This document shows, piece after piece, positions 1 to 5,408 of a stretch of DNA of 9,427 bases; the first letter of the stretch is position 1; every line of letters begins with the position of its first letter. The DNA is from Clostridia bacterium (GTDB taxonomy: Bacteria; Bacillota_A; Clostridia; Christensenellales; Borkfalkiaceae). The stretch lies in contig RYWC01000020.1 in assembly GCA_003979335.1 (NCBI GenBank), positions 1 to 9,427 on the forward strand. Direction: 5' to 3'. The position numbers were made by a program, and so were the translations under genes. Below the pieces are notes generated by a model. The model made no database searches, was not told where the DNA came from, and was given only the letters and a program-made list of their open reading frames with translations.

Positions 1-7
1 TAAATAT

Positions 8-35
8 ATTATATCACACTCGCCCGATATGTCAA
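8..35 (-). promoter_or_regulatory. Consensus sigma-A promoter reading off the left edge
   Basis: On the minus strand there is a perfect -35 TTGACA (30-35), a 16-base spacer and a perfect -10 TATAAT (8-13). It must drive a gene that begins beyond the left end of the window. Spacing and the sequence around the -10 closely match the promoter at 356-383. Its -35 lies in one arm of the dyad at 29-60, so that dyad could modulate it. Confidence 0.75.
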
Positions 36-60
36 TAAATTTACCGCAATTTATTGACGT
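29..60. repeat. Perfect 11-bp inverted repeat with 6-base loop, overlapping a -35 box
   Basis: GTCAATAAATT (31-41) is exactly complementary to AATTTATTGAC (48-58) around the loop TACCGC. A T-G wobble and an A-T pair extend it to 29 and 60. It starts about 15 bases after the stop of the small membrane gene and overlaps the -35 of the left-edge promoter. No U-tract follows on either strand, so it is not a standard intrinsic terminator. It could be an operator for the left-edge promoter or a transcript-end hairpin; the sequence alone does not decide. Confidence 0.7.
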
Positions 61-75
61 TGCACGCAGGGCGGA

Positions 76-324
76 TTATGAAAACATTTCCTCACCCAAA
101 AGCATTGCGTGCCCTTTCGTAAGCACCCAGAACAGGTCAAGAATCCATATAAAGAACGCCCCGGGGAAGACCGTAAGCACGGCAAGCACAATCCATACCA
201 CGTCGTTTTTAACCGCGCCCTTCACTATGCGGCATATTCCGTAAAATACGTTTATGCAGGGAATACAGAATATCAGTTTGAGAAGCAGCGGAAACCCGTC
301 CACGGTTTTAAGCAAATCGTTCAT
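76..324 (-). CDS. Small two-helix membrane protein, function unknown
   Basis: This 82-residue protein is probably anchored in the cytoplasmic membrane. Two hydrophobic stretches are visible: about residues 12-32 (LLLKLIFCIPCINVFYGICR) and about 42-66, which contains FPGAFFIWILDLFWVLTKG. They are joined by a short basic linker (RIVKGAVKND). There is no obvious signal peptide or catalytic motif. The ATG at 324 is supported by AGGAG six bases upstream and by a consensus promoter (356-383) giving a leader of about 25 bases, so this looks like a genuinely expressed single gene. It resembles small clostridial membrane proteins whose second helix ends in a W-x-x-D motif, but I do not recognise a characterised family. 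Real gene: fairly sure. Function: unknown. Confidence 0.72.
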   Translation of the reverse strand: MNDLLKTVDGFPLLLKLIFCIPCINVFYGICRIVKGAVKNDVVWIVLAVLTVFPGAFFIWILDLFWVLTKGHAMLLGEEMFS

Positions 325-355
325 ACAAAACTCCTATATTTCAATATTTTATTAT

Positions 356-383
356 ATTATATCACAGCGCTGAAAAATGTCAA
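356..383 (-). promoter_or_regulatory. Consensus sigma-A promoter for the small membrane protein gene
   Basis: Minus-strand TTGACA (378-383), 16-base spacer and TATAAT (356-361), with the predicted start near 349, about 25 bases before the ATG at 324. The spacer contains the palindrome CAGCGCTG (365-372). Spacing and the stretch TGTGATATAATATA are identical to the left-edge promoter at 8-35. Confidence 0.82.
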
Positions 384-682
384 AAAAATACAATCGGTTT
401 ATAAAGCGTCATAAAATTATGCAGTATAACCGTCCGTCTGCGCCTCGGCATCCAAACAGGTCGCTATTTAAAACCAATTAGTAAAAAACGACAGCCGCCG
501 CTTTTAGCGGAAATGACAATGCATCTATTAAGTTTCCTTAAAATCTGCACGCAACTAATACATTCGCCCCACTTAATACTAACATACCGCATTGCATTTA
601 CACCGTCACATTAAAGACCTTTATCGGGCAATTTCATACTGAGCGAAACGAAGTGAAGCCGAAGAATCCACAAAGTATTATG
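384..682. other. Gene-free intergenic stretch between two minus-strand genes
   Basis: I see no credible reading frame with a ribosome binding site here. Contents: a short hairpin CCGCT-TTT-AGCGG (498-510), followed on the minus strand only after nine bases by six Us, making it at best a weak terminator for the upstream repressor gene; a repeat-like GAA-rich segment (634-669); and the left arm of an inverted repeat (616-629) whose partner is in the 3' end of the repressor gene. The rest looks like ordinary AT-rich spacer, possibly decayed sequence. Confidence 0.5.
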
Positions 683-712
683 TTATGTATTAAAAGTGCG
701 CCCGATAAGGTC
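616..712. repeat. Imperfect inverted repeat spanning the end of the XRE gene
   Basis: GACCTTTATCGGGC (616-629) is the reverse complement of GCCCGATAAGGTC (700-712) apart from one extra T. The right arm is coding: it specifies the DLIG part of the repressor's C-terminal DDLIGR motif. The left arm is 54 bases or more downstream of the stop. In the repressor mRNA the arms could pair as a 13-bp stem with a large loop, followed by UUU. It may be a terminator with a long loop, a fragment of an inverted duplication, or coincidence. Confidence 0.5.
634..669. repeat. GAA-periodic dispersed-repeat-like segment
   Basis: The stretch reads as roughly five-base units (CGAAA, CGAAG, TGAAG, CCGAAG) after TCATACTGAG and before AATCC. 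This resembles the TCATTCTGAGCG...GAAGAATC intergenic repeats that recur in many Firmicutes and Bacteroidetes genomes. Only one copy lies in this window, so repeat status rests on recognition of the pattern. Confidence 0.45.
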
Positions 713-892
713 GTCTAAACTTATTCCGTAAAAATCGGCAAGCTTAACGCAATTAACAATACTCGGAATTGCGTTTCCGCTTTCCCATCTGCTTAAATTA
801 ACTTGCGATATACCTGTCAATTTTGCAAGCTGATGTTGTGACAGTTTGGAATTTTCACGCTGATACTTTAAAGCTTCGCATAATCTATACAT
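683..892 (-). CDS. XRE (Cro/C1)-family transcriptional regulator
   Basis: A 69-residue single-domain DNA-binding protein. The helix-turn-helix occupies about residues 17-45, with the recognition region ISQVNLSRWESGNAIPS and the typical C-terminal sequence ADFYGISLDDLIGR. There is no effector or peptidase domain, so it is probably a simple dimeric repressor of the Cro type. The start at 892 is supported by GAGGT five bases upstream. It is divergent from the small gene at 985-1263, and the 92-base interval between them holds two similar dyads (914-927 and 943-956) placed over the likely promoters of both genes. The inference is autoregulation plus repression of its neighbour. Such pairs are common in mobile-element remnants, but no integrase or transposase is present here. 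Family call is confident; the target is inferred. Confidence 0.9.
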   Translation of the reverse strand: MYRLCEALKYQRENSKLSQHQLAKLTGISQVNLSRWESGNAIPSIVNCVKLADFYGISLDDLIGRTFNT

Positions 893-913
893 TACATACC
901 TCAGTTACATTTT

Positions 914-927
914 ATACAAATAAGTAT
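914..927. promoter_or_regulatory. Putative operator 1 (ATAC-N6-GTAT dyad)
   Basis: ATAC (914-917), six bases, GTAT (924-927), then CA. It overlaps a TATAAA -10-like hexamer on the minus strand (911-916) that is well placed for the repressor gene, although I see no good matching -35. Its match to the dyad at 943-956 suggests one protein binds both. Confidence 0.5.
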
Positions 928-935
928 CAAAAAGC

Positions 936-964
936 TTGACTAATACATATTTGTATCATATAAT
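936..964 (+). promoter_or_regulatory. Strong sigma-A promoter for the small helical protein gene
   Basis: TTGACT (936-941), an exact 17-base spacer and TATAAT (959-964). The predicted start is near 971, immediately before the AAGGTG ribosome binding site, so the leader is very short. An operator-like dyad (943-956) fills most of the spacer, so a bound repressor would block polymerase. Confidence 0.8.
943..956. promoter_or_regulatory. Putative operator 2 (ATAC-N6-GTAT dyad)
   Basis: ATAC (943-946), six bases, GTAT (953-956), then CA, the same pattern as the dyad at 914-927. Centres are 29 bp apart, a little under three helical turns. It lies between the -35 and -10 of the plus-strand promoter. 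Confidence 0.55.
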
Positions 965-984
965 AAATAAAGAAGGTGTAAATT

Positions 985-1263
985 ATGGATGAATCATTGA
1001 TTGAAATATTATTATCGGACGACAAGGGGATAAGCCGCGAAATAAAGGACAGCGAGAAGTATTTGAAAAACGAAGAAGATATTGAAAAATTACTCAGAAA
1101 AGTTCTGCCCGATATGCCGATAAACGATTTTCACGAGCTGCTTTGGAACATAGGTATTGCCCATAGCAATATGGAAGAGGAAAAAATCAACGCTTATTTT
1201 AAGTTGGGCATCAAATTTGCGCTCAGGCTTTTAATAGAAACCGACGTATGTGCATTCAAATAA
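985..1263 (+). CDS. Small acidic helical protein of unknown function
   Basis: A 92-residue, apparently all-helical, soluble protein with no signal peptide. The N-terminal half is charged (E/K/D-rich, about residues 15-42); the C-terminal part, about 68-88 (INAYFKLGIKFALRLLIE), is an amphipathic helix. A C-terminal F-x-x-G-x-K/R-x-x-x-x-L-x-x-E helix after a charged segment recalls small clostridial proteins of the DUF6809 type; this is resemblance only. Start choice is firm: AAGGTG lies about eight bases before the ATG and a near-consensus promoter (936-964) precedes it. It is divergent from the XRE repressor and probably under its control. It is convergent with the acetyltransferase gene, with a shared hairpin terminator at 1341-1373 between them. 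No catalytic residues are evident. Confidence 0.75.
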   Translation: MDESLIEILLSDDKGISREIKDSEKYLKNEEDIEKLLRKVLPDMPINDFHELLWNIGIAHSNMEEEKINAYFKLGIKFALRLLIETDVCAFK

Positions 1264-1340
1264 AAAACAGCGCAACAACGCGAGCTTAACATAGGGCATT
1301 AAAAAATCAAATTTTAAATGTTGCAATTTCAAGCAATAAC

Positions 1341-1373
1341 AAAAAGCTCTCGGACAAAATGTCCGGGAGCTTT
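1341..1373. terminator. Bidirectional intrinsic terminator between convergent genes
   Basis: A 14-bp stem (1343-1356 with 1360-1373) closes a three-base AAA loop. Plus-strand RNA has one G-U wobble and ends in UUU; minus-strand RNA has one C-A mismatch and runs into UUUUUG. It lies 77 bases after the stop of the small helical gene and 28 bases after the end of the acetyltransferase gene, so it can serve both. The U-tract is better on the minus side. Confidence 0.85.
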
Positions 1374-1401
1374 AAATAAAGTACTTAGGATAACTTAAAA
1401 C

Positions 1402-1911
1402 TTAATGTTTTATTAACTTTTCAAATCGGAAAAAATAATCTCCACCTATCATATCATCGGGAATATTCGTATCTTTATGCCATGGATTGAAAAACTCGAC
1501 AGCGTGAAATCCTAAACAATTGATATAGAAATGAACGTTTCTTTTTTCAAAATACGGAGTACATGTTTCCCATACTTTTGTTTGCGGATATAATTTCTCA
1601 ATTTCAATCCAGATTTTTTGTCCGATTCCCTTACTTTGTATTCCGCATCTAACGTATAAAAAGTCCAGATGATTATGTTGTGTGCTTTCGTCTATAATTA
1701 CGATAGCGCCGCCCGACATTTTTCCGTCGACTATCGCTTTATAAGCTACCGCTCCTTTCTTGGACAAAGACTCGTCGATATCCTTTTCAGGCAATACTAT
1801 AGCGTCCAAACCAGGGAATTCTTTCACAGCACCTTGCTGAAATGCTTCCTGCATATCTTTCTTAAAATTAGCGACATCTTCCTTTAAAATAGGCTCAAGT
1901 ATAAATTCCAT
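1402..1911 (-). CDS. GNAT-family N-acetyltransferase
   Basis: A 169-residue cytoplasmic acetyl-CoA-dependent acyltransferase; the substrate cannot be deduced. The GNAT core is visible: the beta-4 strand LDFLYVR (82-88), the pyrophosphate-binding loop Q92-SKGIG (Q-x-x-G-x-G), then helix 3 (QKIWIEIEKLY), and the motif-B region NVHFYINCLGFHAVEFF (about 125-141), where Y129 sits near the usual general-acid position. The frame stays open another 50 codons upstream. I chose the ATG at 1911 because AGGGG lies nine bases before it, because TTGTCT/TATAAT promoter elements (1942-1970) lie just upstream, and because the extra N-terminal residues would start at the ribosomal terminator. Similar proteins are annotated as stand-alone acetyltransferases. 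It has its own promoter and terminator, so it is monocistronic and independent of the ribosomal operon. Confidence 0.88.
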   Translation of the reverse strand: MEFILEPILKEDVANFKKDMQEAFQQGAVKEFPGLDAIVLPEKDIDESLSKKGAVAYKAIVDGKMSGGAIVIIDESTQHNHLDFLYVRCGIQSKGIGQKIWIEIEKLYPQTKVWETCTPYFEKRNVHFYINCLGFHAVEFFNPWHKDTNIPDDMIGGDYFFRFEKLIKH

Positions 1912-1941
1912 TTTTTTCTGTCCCCTATTTATCTTATAGTC

Positions 1942-1970
1942 ATTATAACGTATCGTTAACGAAAAGACAA
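1942..1970 (-). promoter_or_regulatory. Promoter of the acetyltransferase gene with an internal dyad
   Basis: Minus-strand -35 TTGTCT (1965-1970), 17-base spacer and perfect -10 TATAAT (1942-1947), about 30 bases before the start codon. The inverted repeat TAACG-TAT-CGTTA (1946-1958) begins inside the -10 and fills much of the spacer, a position suited to a repressor. No matching regulator is recognised here. Confidence 0.75.
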
Positions 1971-1981
1971 ATGATTTATAA

Positions 1982-2018
1982 ATGTAGTAATTCATTACAA
2001 TTTTTTCGCTTACTACAT
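1982..2018. repeat. 9-bp inverted repeat upstream of the acetyltransferase promoter
   Basis: ATGTAGTAA (1982-1990) and TTACTACAT (2010-2018) are exact reverse complements separated by 19 bases. GTAAT-TC-ATTAC, a second small dyad, overlaps the left arm and the spacer. The repeat lies between the ribosomal operon terminator and the -35 of the acetyltransferase promoter. It could be a protein-binding site or chance in AT-rich DNA. Confidence 0.5.
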
Positions 2019-2059
2019 AAAGTTCATTTACAATATGGGGGTTCTCGACAAAACATATC

Positions 2060-2088
2060 AAAAAAAAGACGAAGCATGTACCTCGTCT
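2060..2088 (-). terminator. Strong intrinsic terminator of the ribosomal operon
   Basis: In the minus-strand RNA, AGACGAGG (2088-2081) pairs with CUUCGUCU (2074-2067) around a six-base loop, with one G-U pair, followed by a run of eight Us (2067-2060). It is about 70 bases after the rplQ stop and marks the end of the rpsM-rplQ transcript. Confidence 0.93.
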
Positions 2089-2160
2089 AATTTTCTTTCA
2101 CTGCGGCTTACTATAATTCCTTACAGGAGTTAGGCAATTCCGCTGTTTTATTTAATTCAA

Positions 2161-2667
2161 TCAGATAAGCTCGATAATAGCTTCTTCTGCGCCGTCGCCG
2201 CGACGCTGACCGAGAAGATAAATTCTCGTATAACCGCCGCCCTGACCGAGTTCTTCCGCACGCTGAGCGTACTTAGGCGCGATTTCGTTGAAAAGCTTTT
2301 CCATTAAAGGATGCTGAATATCCGCAGTTCTCTTTTTGAAGTCGGACTTCTTTTCTGCGAAAGGCTTTACTTCCTGAAGGTCGTAAAGTTTAGCCATAAG
2401 CTGACGGCGTACCGCAAGCTTTTTTGCGCTGTCCTTAACGTTCTTCTGGGTAACTTCCTTGCCTTTCTTGTCCTTGGTAACTACGTCAAATTCAACGTTG
2501 TCGTCGTAAACTCTGATAGCTTTGGTTATGATTTTTTCAACGTAAGGTTGAAGTTCCTTAGCCTTAGCCTTGGTGGTGGTTATTTTGCCATACCACAAAA
2601 GTTCAGACGCCTGATTTCTCAAAAGAGCTTCTCTCTGCTCTGCCGTTCTTCCCAATTTGCCGGGCAT
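2161..2667 (-). CDS. rplQ: 50S ribosomal protein L17 (bL17), extended form
   Basis: A large-subunit protein near the exit tunnel. Recognised by the N-terminal KLGRTAEQREALLRNQASEL, the TTKAKAKEL segment and the C-terminal GGGYTRIYLLGQRRGDGAE...IIEL signature. At 168 residues it is much longer than the usual 115-130. The excess sits in two places: about residues 54-82 (charged, including VVTKDKKGKEV) and about 95-122 (including FAEKKSDFKKRTADI), between otherwise conserved blocks. The reading frame is intact, so this is a lineage feature and not a fusion or frameshift. The gene starts four bases after the rpoA stop, and its AAGGAGG is formed by the last codons of rpoA, so translation is probably coupled. 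It is the last gene of the operon. Confidence 0.97.
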   Translation of the reverse strand: MPGKLGRTAEQREALLRNQASELLWYGKITTTKAKAKELQPYVEKIITKAIRVYDDNVEFDVVTKDKKGKEVTQKNVKDSAKKLAVRRQLMAKLYDLQEVKPFAEKKSDFKKRTADIQHPLMEKLFNEIAPKYAQRAEELGQGGGYTRIYLLGQRRGDGAEEAIIELI

Positions 2668-2671
2668 ATCG

Positions 2672-3625
2672 TTAATCCTCCTTGTTTGACAGTGAAAGTC
2701 CGTAAGATTCGAGTTTTAAAATAACTTCGTCCAAGGACTTTCTGCCGAGGTTTCTCACTTTCAGCATTTCGTCTTCGGTCTTTCTGGTTAAGTCTTCCAC
2801 CGTGTGAATGTTTGCGCGTTTAAGGCAGTTGTAGGAGCGGACGGAAAGGTCCATATCCTCGATTGCCATTGCAAGAATTTTAGCCTGCTTGTCATCCTCG
2901 TTTTTAACAAGAATATCAAGCCCTTTGATTGTATCCGAAAGGTCTACGAACAAAGAAATATGGTCCTCCATTATTTTAGCTGCAAGGGAAACGATTTCTT
3001 TTGCGCTGAATGCGCCGTTCGTCCAGACTTCCAAAGTTAGTTTATCGTAGTCGGTATTCTGTCCTACACGGGTGTTTTCAACCGAGTAGTTCACCTTTTT
3101 GACGGGCGTATAGATACTGTCTACGGGGATGTAGTCCAAAAGCTCCGTTCTGGTGTGGTCGGCGCCTTTGTAACCCCTGCCCCTGCCGATAGTGATTTCC
3201 ATATCGATTTTGCCGCCTTCGTCAACGGTGCAGATATGCGCATCGCCGTTGATTATTTCGATTTCGGCATCGTCCGATATGTCGCTCGCTTTAACTTCGC
3301 AAGGACCTTCTTTATACAGATGCACTACTTTGACGTAGTCGCTGTCGGTAACTGTTGTTTTAATAGCAAGCGATTTGATGTTGAGGATTATTTCGGTAAC
3401 GTCCTCTTTAACGCCTGCAACGGCAGAAAACTCGTGCTTGACGCTGCCGTCTAAAAATCTTATGCCCTGCGCCGCAGCTCCGGGGAGCGCCGACAAGAGT
3501 ATTCTTCTAAGGCAGTTGCCTATTGTAAGACCGAAGCCTTTTTCAAGAGGTTCTACAATAACTTTTGCATAGGACTGATCCTCGCTTTCTTCAACCTCTA
3601 TTTTAGGCATATCCATTTCGATCAT
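2672..3625 (-). CDS. rpoA: DNA-directed RNA polymerase subunit alpha
   Basis: A 317-residue subunit that dimerises to nucleate RNA polymerase assembly and contacts promoter UP elements and activators. The N-terminal assembly domain spans about 1-235, with [20 protein letters not shown] (25-44) in the dimer interface and GRGRGY (147-152). After an acidic linker the C-terminal domain covers about 254-313: R263, N266, G294, K296 and S297 match the DNA-contacting residues of the family, with the helix-hairpin-helix sequence [12 protein letters not shown]. Length is normal. The ATG at 3625 is chosen over in-frame ATGs three and five codons later because AAAGGAGG lies at the right distance from it. 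Co-transcription with S13, S11, S4 and L17 is the standard alpha operon arrangement. Confidence 0.99.
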   Translation of the reverse strand: MIEMDMPKIEVEESEDQSYAKVIVEPLEKGFGLTIGNCLRRILLSALPGAAAQGIRFLDGSVKHEFSAVAGVKEDVTEIILNIKSLAIKTTVTDSDYVKVVHLYKEGPCEVKASDISDDAEIEIINGDAHICTVDEGGKIDMEITIGRGRGYKGADHTRTELLDYIPVDSIYTPVKKVNYSVENTRVGQNTDYDKLTLEVWTNGAFSAKEIVSLAAKIMEDHISLFVDLSDTIKGLDILVKNEDDKQAKILAMAIEDMDLSVRSYNCLKRANIHTVEDLTRKTEDEMLKVRNLGRKSLDEVILKLESYGLSLSNKED

Positions 3626-3651
3626 ATAACTTCCTCCTTTTTATTTGCTTT

Positions 3652-4281
3652 TTACTTGGAGTACAGCTCGACAATCATATGCTCAGCAATCTGACTGTCA
3701 ATATCTTCTCTTTCGGGCAATGCCAGGATTTTTCCCTGTAATTTTTCGGTGTTGAATTCAAGCCATTTGGGGGTGTTGCCGCCCTTCGTGGATTTAAGCG
3801 CTTCAAAGTACTTGTTTGAATTTTTACTTTCTTTTACGGTAACAACGTCGCCCACCTTAACGATATAAGAGGGAATGTTTACTTTTTTGCCGTTTACGAG
3901 GAAGTGTCCGTGATTTACAAGCTGCCTTGCCTGAGCCCTTGAAACGCCTACGCCCATACGGTAGATGACGTTATCAAGCCTGCGCTCTAAAAGGGACAGC
4001 ATGTTTTCACCGGTAATTCCCTTCATTCTGTCGGCTTTTTCATAGCACGCGCGGAACTGACCTTCCTGCACGCCGTAAATTCTCTTAACTTTCTGTTTTT
4101 CCCTGAGCTGCTTGCCGTATTCGGAAACTTTCTTTCTCGCAGCCGCTAAGCCGTGAGCGCCGGGAGCAACGGGTCTTTTTTCAAACGGGCACTTGCCGTT
4201 GTAACATTTATCGCCTTTCAAAAACAGCTTACCGCCCTCTCTTCTGCAAAGACGGCATTTTGCTTCTCTGTAAGTTGCCAT
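3652..4281 (-). CDS. rpsD: 30S ribosomal protein S4 (uS4), zinc-binding form
   Basis: A primary 16S rRNA-binding protein that starts assembly of the 30S body. In the alpha operons of several bacteria it is also the translational autoregulator. Length is 209 residues. The N-terminus has four cysteines, C9-x2-C12-x13-C26-x4-C31, a zinc-binding (C+) pattern; the Bacillus subtilis protein lacks these. The S4 RNA-binding domain covers about 99-155 ([20 protein letters not shown], then [10 protein letters not shown]). The start at 4281 has a perfect AAGGAGG that overlaps the rpsK stop codon. Position inside the alpha operon, between rpsK and rpoA, makes S4 feedback on the rpsM leader (5087-5220) plausible but unproven here. 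Confidence 0.99.
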   Translation of the reverse strand: MATYREAKCRLCRREGGKLFLKGDKCYNGKCPFEKRPVAPGAHGLAAARKKVSEYGKQLREKQKVKRIYGVQEGQFRACYEKADRMKGITGENMLSLLERRLDNVIYRMGVGVSRAQARQLVNHGHFLVNGKKVNIPSYIVKVGDVVTVKESKNSNKYFEALKSTKGGNTPKWLEFNTEKLQGKILALPEREDIDSQIAEHMIVELYSK

Positions 4282-4298
4282 ATTATTCTACTGCCTCC

Positions 4299-4697
4299 TT
4301 ATACTCTGCGACGCTTAGGCGGTCTGCAACCGTTGTGGGGAATGGGGGAAACGTCGGAAATAAGCGTTATTTCCACGTCGCACGCGCCGATTGCCCTTAT
4401 TGCCGACTCTCTGCCCGAACCGGGGCCCTTTACATAGACCTCTGCCGAGCGCAAGCCGTGTTCCTTTGCCGCTTTAACTGCCGTTTCGGTAGCCTGCTGT
4501 GCTGCAAACGGCGTGCCTTTCCTCGAACCCTTGAAGCCGAGGCTGCCTGCCGATGACCAGCTTAATGCGTTACCGTTCATATCGGTAACGGTTACGAGCG
4601 TATTATTGAAAGAGGACTGAATGTGAACCTGACCTCTGTCAACTTTTTTAAGCTCTCTACGTTTTCTTGTAGTCGTTTGCTTTTTCTGTGCTGCCAT
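4299..4697 (-). CDS. rpsK: 30S ribosomal protein S11 (uS11)
   Basis: A platform protein of the 30S subunit near the mRNA exit channel. Its 132 residues are full length, with a basic N-terminal tail ([14 protein letters not shown]), then [18 protein letters not shown] (22-39), the conserved [16 protein letters not shown] region and the C-terminal [16 protein letters not shown]. The ATG at 4697 follows an AAGGGGG site in the 14-base gap after rpsM. Confidence 0.99.
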   Translation of the reverse strand: MAAQKKQTTTRKRRELKKVDRGQVHIQSSFNNTLVTVTDMNGNALSWSSAGSLGFKGSRKGTPFAAQQATETAVKAAKEHGLRSAEVYVKGPGSGRESAIRAIGACDVEITLISDVSPIPHNGCRPPKRRRV

Positions 4698-4711
4698 ACG
4701 TCTTGTCCCCC

Positions 4712-5086
4712 TTACTTAGCTCCCTTCTTCTTTGCGACGGTGCGGCGGGGACCCTTTCTCGTCCTCGCGTTCGTCTTGGTGGACTGTCCTCTAACGGGCA
4801 GACCCTTTCTGTGACGGATGCCGCGATAGCATCCTATTTCCATAAGGCGTTTGATATTGAGCGACACTTCAGTACGCAGTTCGCCCTCAACCCTTATATT
4901 GTGGTCAATATATTCTCTTAATTTGGAAACGGTCTGCTCGTCCAAATCCTTTACTCTCGTATCGGGGTCAACGCCCGTGTCTTTAAGGATTTTCTGCGAA
5001 GTTTTAAGACCGATACCGTAGATATAGGTAAGACCTATTTCAACTCTCTTTTCTCTGGGTAAATCTACACCGGCAATACGCGCCAT
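4712..5086 (-). CDS. rpsM: 30S ribosomal protein S13 (uS13)
   Basis: A 30S head protein that contacts the 50S subunit (bridge B1) and P-site tRNA through its basic C-terminal tail. It has 124 residues, starts with the standard [14 protein letters not shown] and contains [13 protein letters not shown] (89-101) and a lysine/arginine-rich tail ([19 protein letters not shown]). It is the first gene after a 322-base spacer with its own strong promoter (5227-5255). GAAGGAAGG sits somewhat far (about 10-13 bases) from the ATG, which may leave room for translational control. Confidence 0.99.
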   Translation of the reverse strand: MARIAGVDLPREKRVEIGLTYIYGIGLKTSQKILKDTGVDPDTRVKDLDEQTVSKLREYIDHNIRVEGELRTEVSLNIKRLMEIGCYRGIRHRKGLPVRGQSTKTNARTRKGPRRTVAKKKGAK

Positions 5087-5220
5087 TTTGATTTATTTCC
5101 TTCCTTCTTTATATTTTTGTAAAGTATATTAAAACCGCGTTAAATCCCCGCCCTTGTATCAGGAATGTGAGCGGAGAATTCAAACGGAATTGTTTTCTTT
5201 GCCATAAAAGGCGTAAAAGC
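5087..5220 (-). promoter_or_regulatory. 5' leader of the rpsM-rplQ transcript, candidate autoregulatory region
   Basis: From the predicted transcription start (about 5220) to the rpsM ATG is about 134 bases, long for a simple leader. Because S4 is encoded downstream, this is where an S4-binding structure would be expected by analogy with other alpha operons. I could not derive a convincing conserved fold by eye. A 21-codon open frame (5205-5140) begins with ATG GCA AAG AAA but has no ribosome binding site. Confidence 0.35.
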
Positions 5221-5226
5221 TTTGGT

Positions 5227-5255
5227 ATTATACCATAAATTTTGTAAAATTGCAA
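5227..5255 (-). promoter_or_regulatory. Near-consensus internal promoter for the alpha block
   Basis: Minus-strand -35 TTGCAA (5250-5255), 17-base spacer, and a perfect -10 TATAAT (5227-5232) preceded by TGG, an extended -10. It lies about 140 bases before rpsM and would allow the S13-S11-S4-alpha-L17 block to be transcribed independently of the upstream secY-infA genes. Confidence 0.85.
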
Positions 5256-5277
5256 TTAATTTAGGGTTATAACACAC

Positions 5278-5310
5278 AAAAAACCGACTGTGGCGGAAAA
5301 AAATTTCCGC
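5278..5310 (-). terminator. Possible weak terminator or attenuator hairpin after infA
   Basis: GCGGAAA and TTTCCGC (5293-5299 and 5304-5310) form a perfect 7-bp stem with a four-base loop. On the minus strand a run of six Us (5283-5278) follows only after nine bases, so it is not a standard intrinsic terminator. Its place, about 100 bases after infA and just before the internal promoter, would fit partial separation of the two transcripts. Confidence 0.35.
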
Positions 5311-5408
5311 GCAAACTTAAACATACAAAGCAGTTTGACAAAAAGCCGTTATAAGCCGCGTTACCGCAAGCAAATTTTCCGGTTTTGTTTACAGCGCTTT
5401 TATACGCT

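Noticed and set aside
109..414. 101-codon plus-strand frame opposite the small membrane gene
   Set aside because: It overlaps the minus-strand gene and its promoter, has no ribosome binding site, and shows no protein-like pattern; the minus-strand gene has both promoter and binding site.
498..510. Hairpin CCGCT-TTT-AGCGG as terminator of the XRE gene
   Set aside because: Only five base pairs, 170 bases past the stop, and the U-run begins nine bases too late.
634..669. CRISPR-like repeats
   Set aside because: The five-base periodicity is a simple sequence pattern in one segment; there are no spaced direct repeats and no cas genes.
1912..2061. Upstream 50-codon extension of the acetyltransferase frame
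   Set aside because: It would begin inside the rplQ terminator, run through the gene's own promoter, and has no ribosome binding site; the ATG at 1911 has a good one.
2311..2724. 137-codon plus-strand frame opposite rplQ/rpoA
   Set aside because: Antisense shadow of two certain genes with no supporting start signals.
5140..5205. 21-codon frame in the rpsM leader as a gene
   Set aside because: No ribosome binding site and no recognisable peptide; kept only as a low-interest observation.
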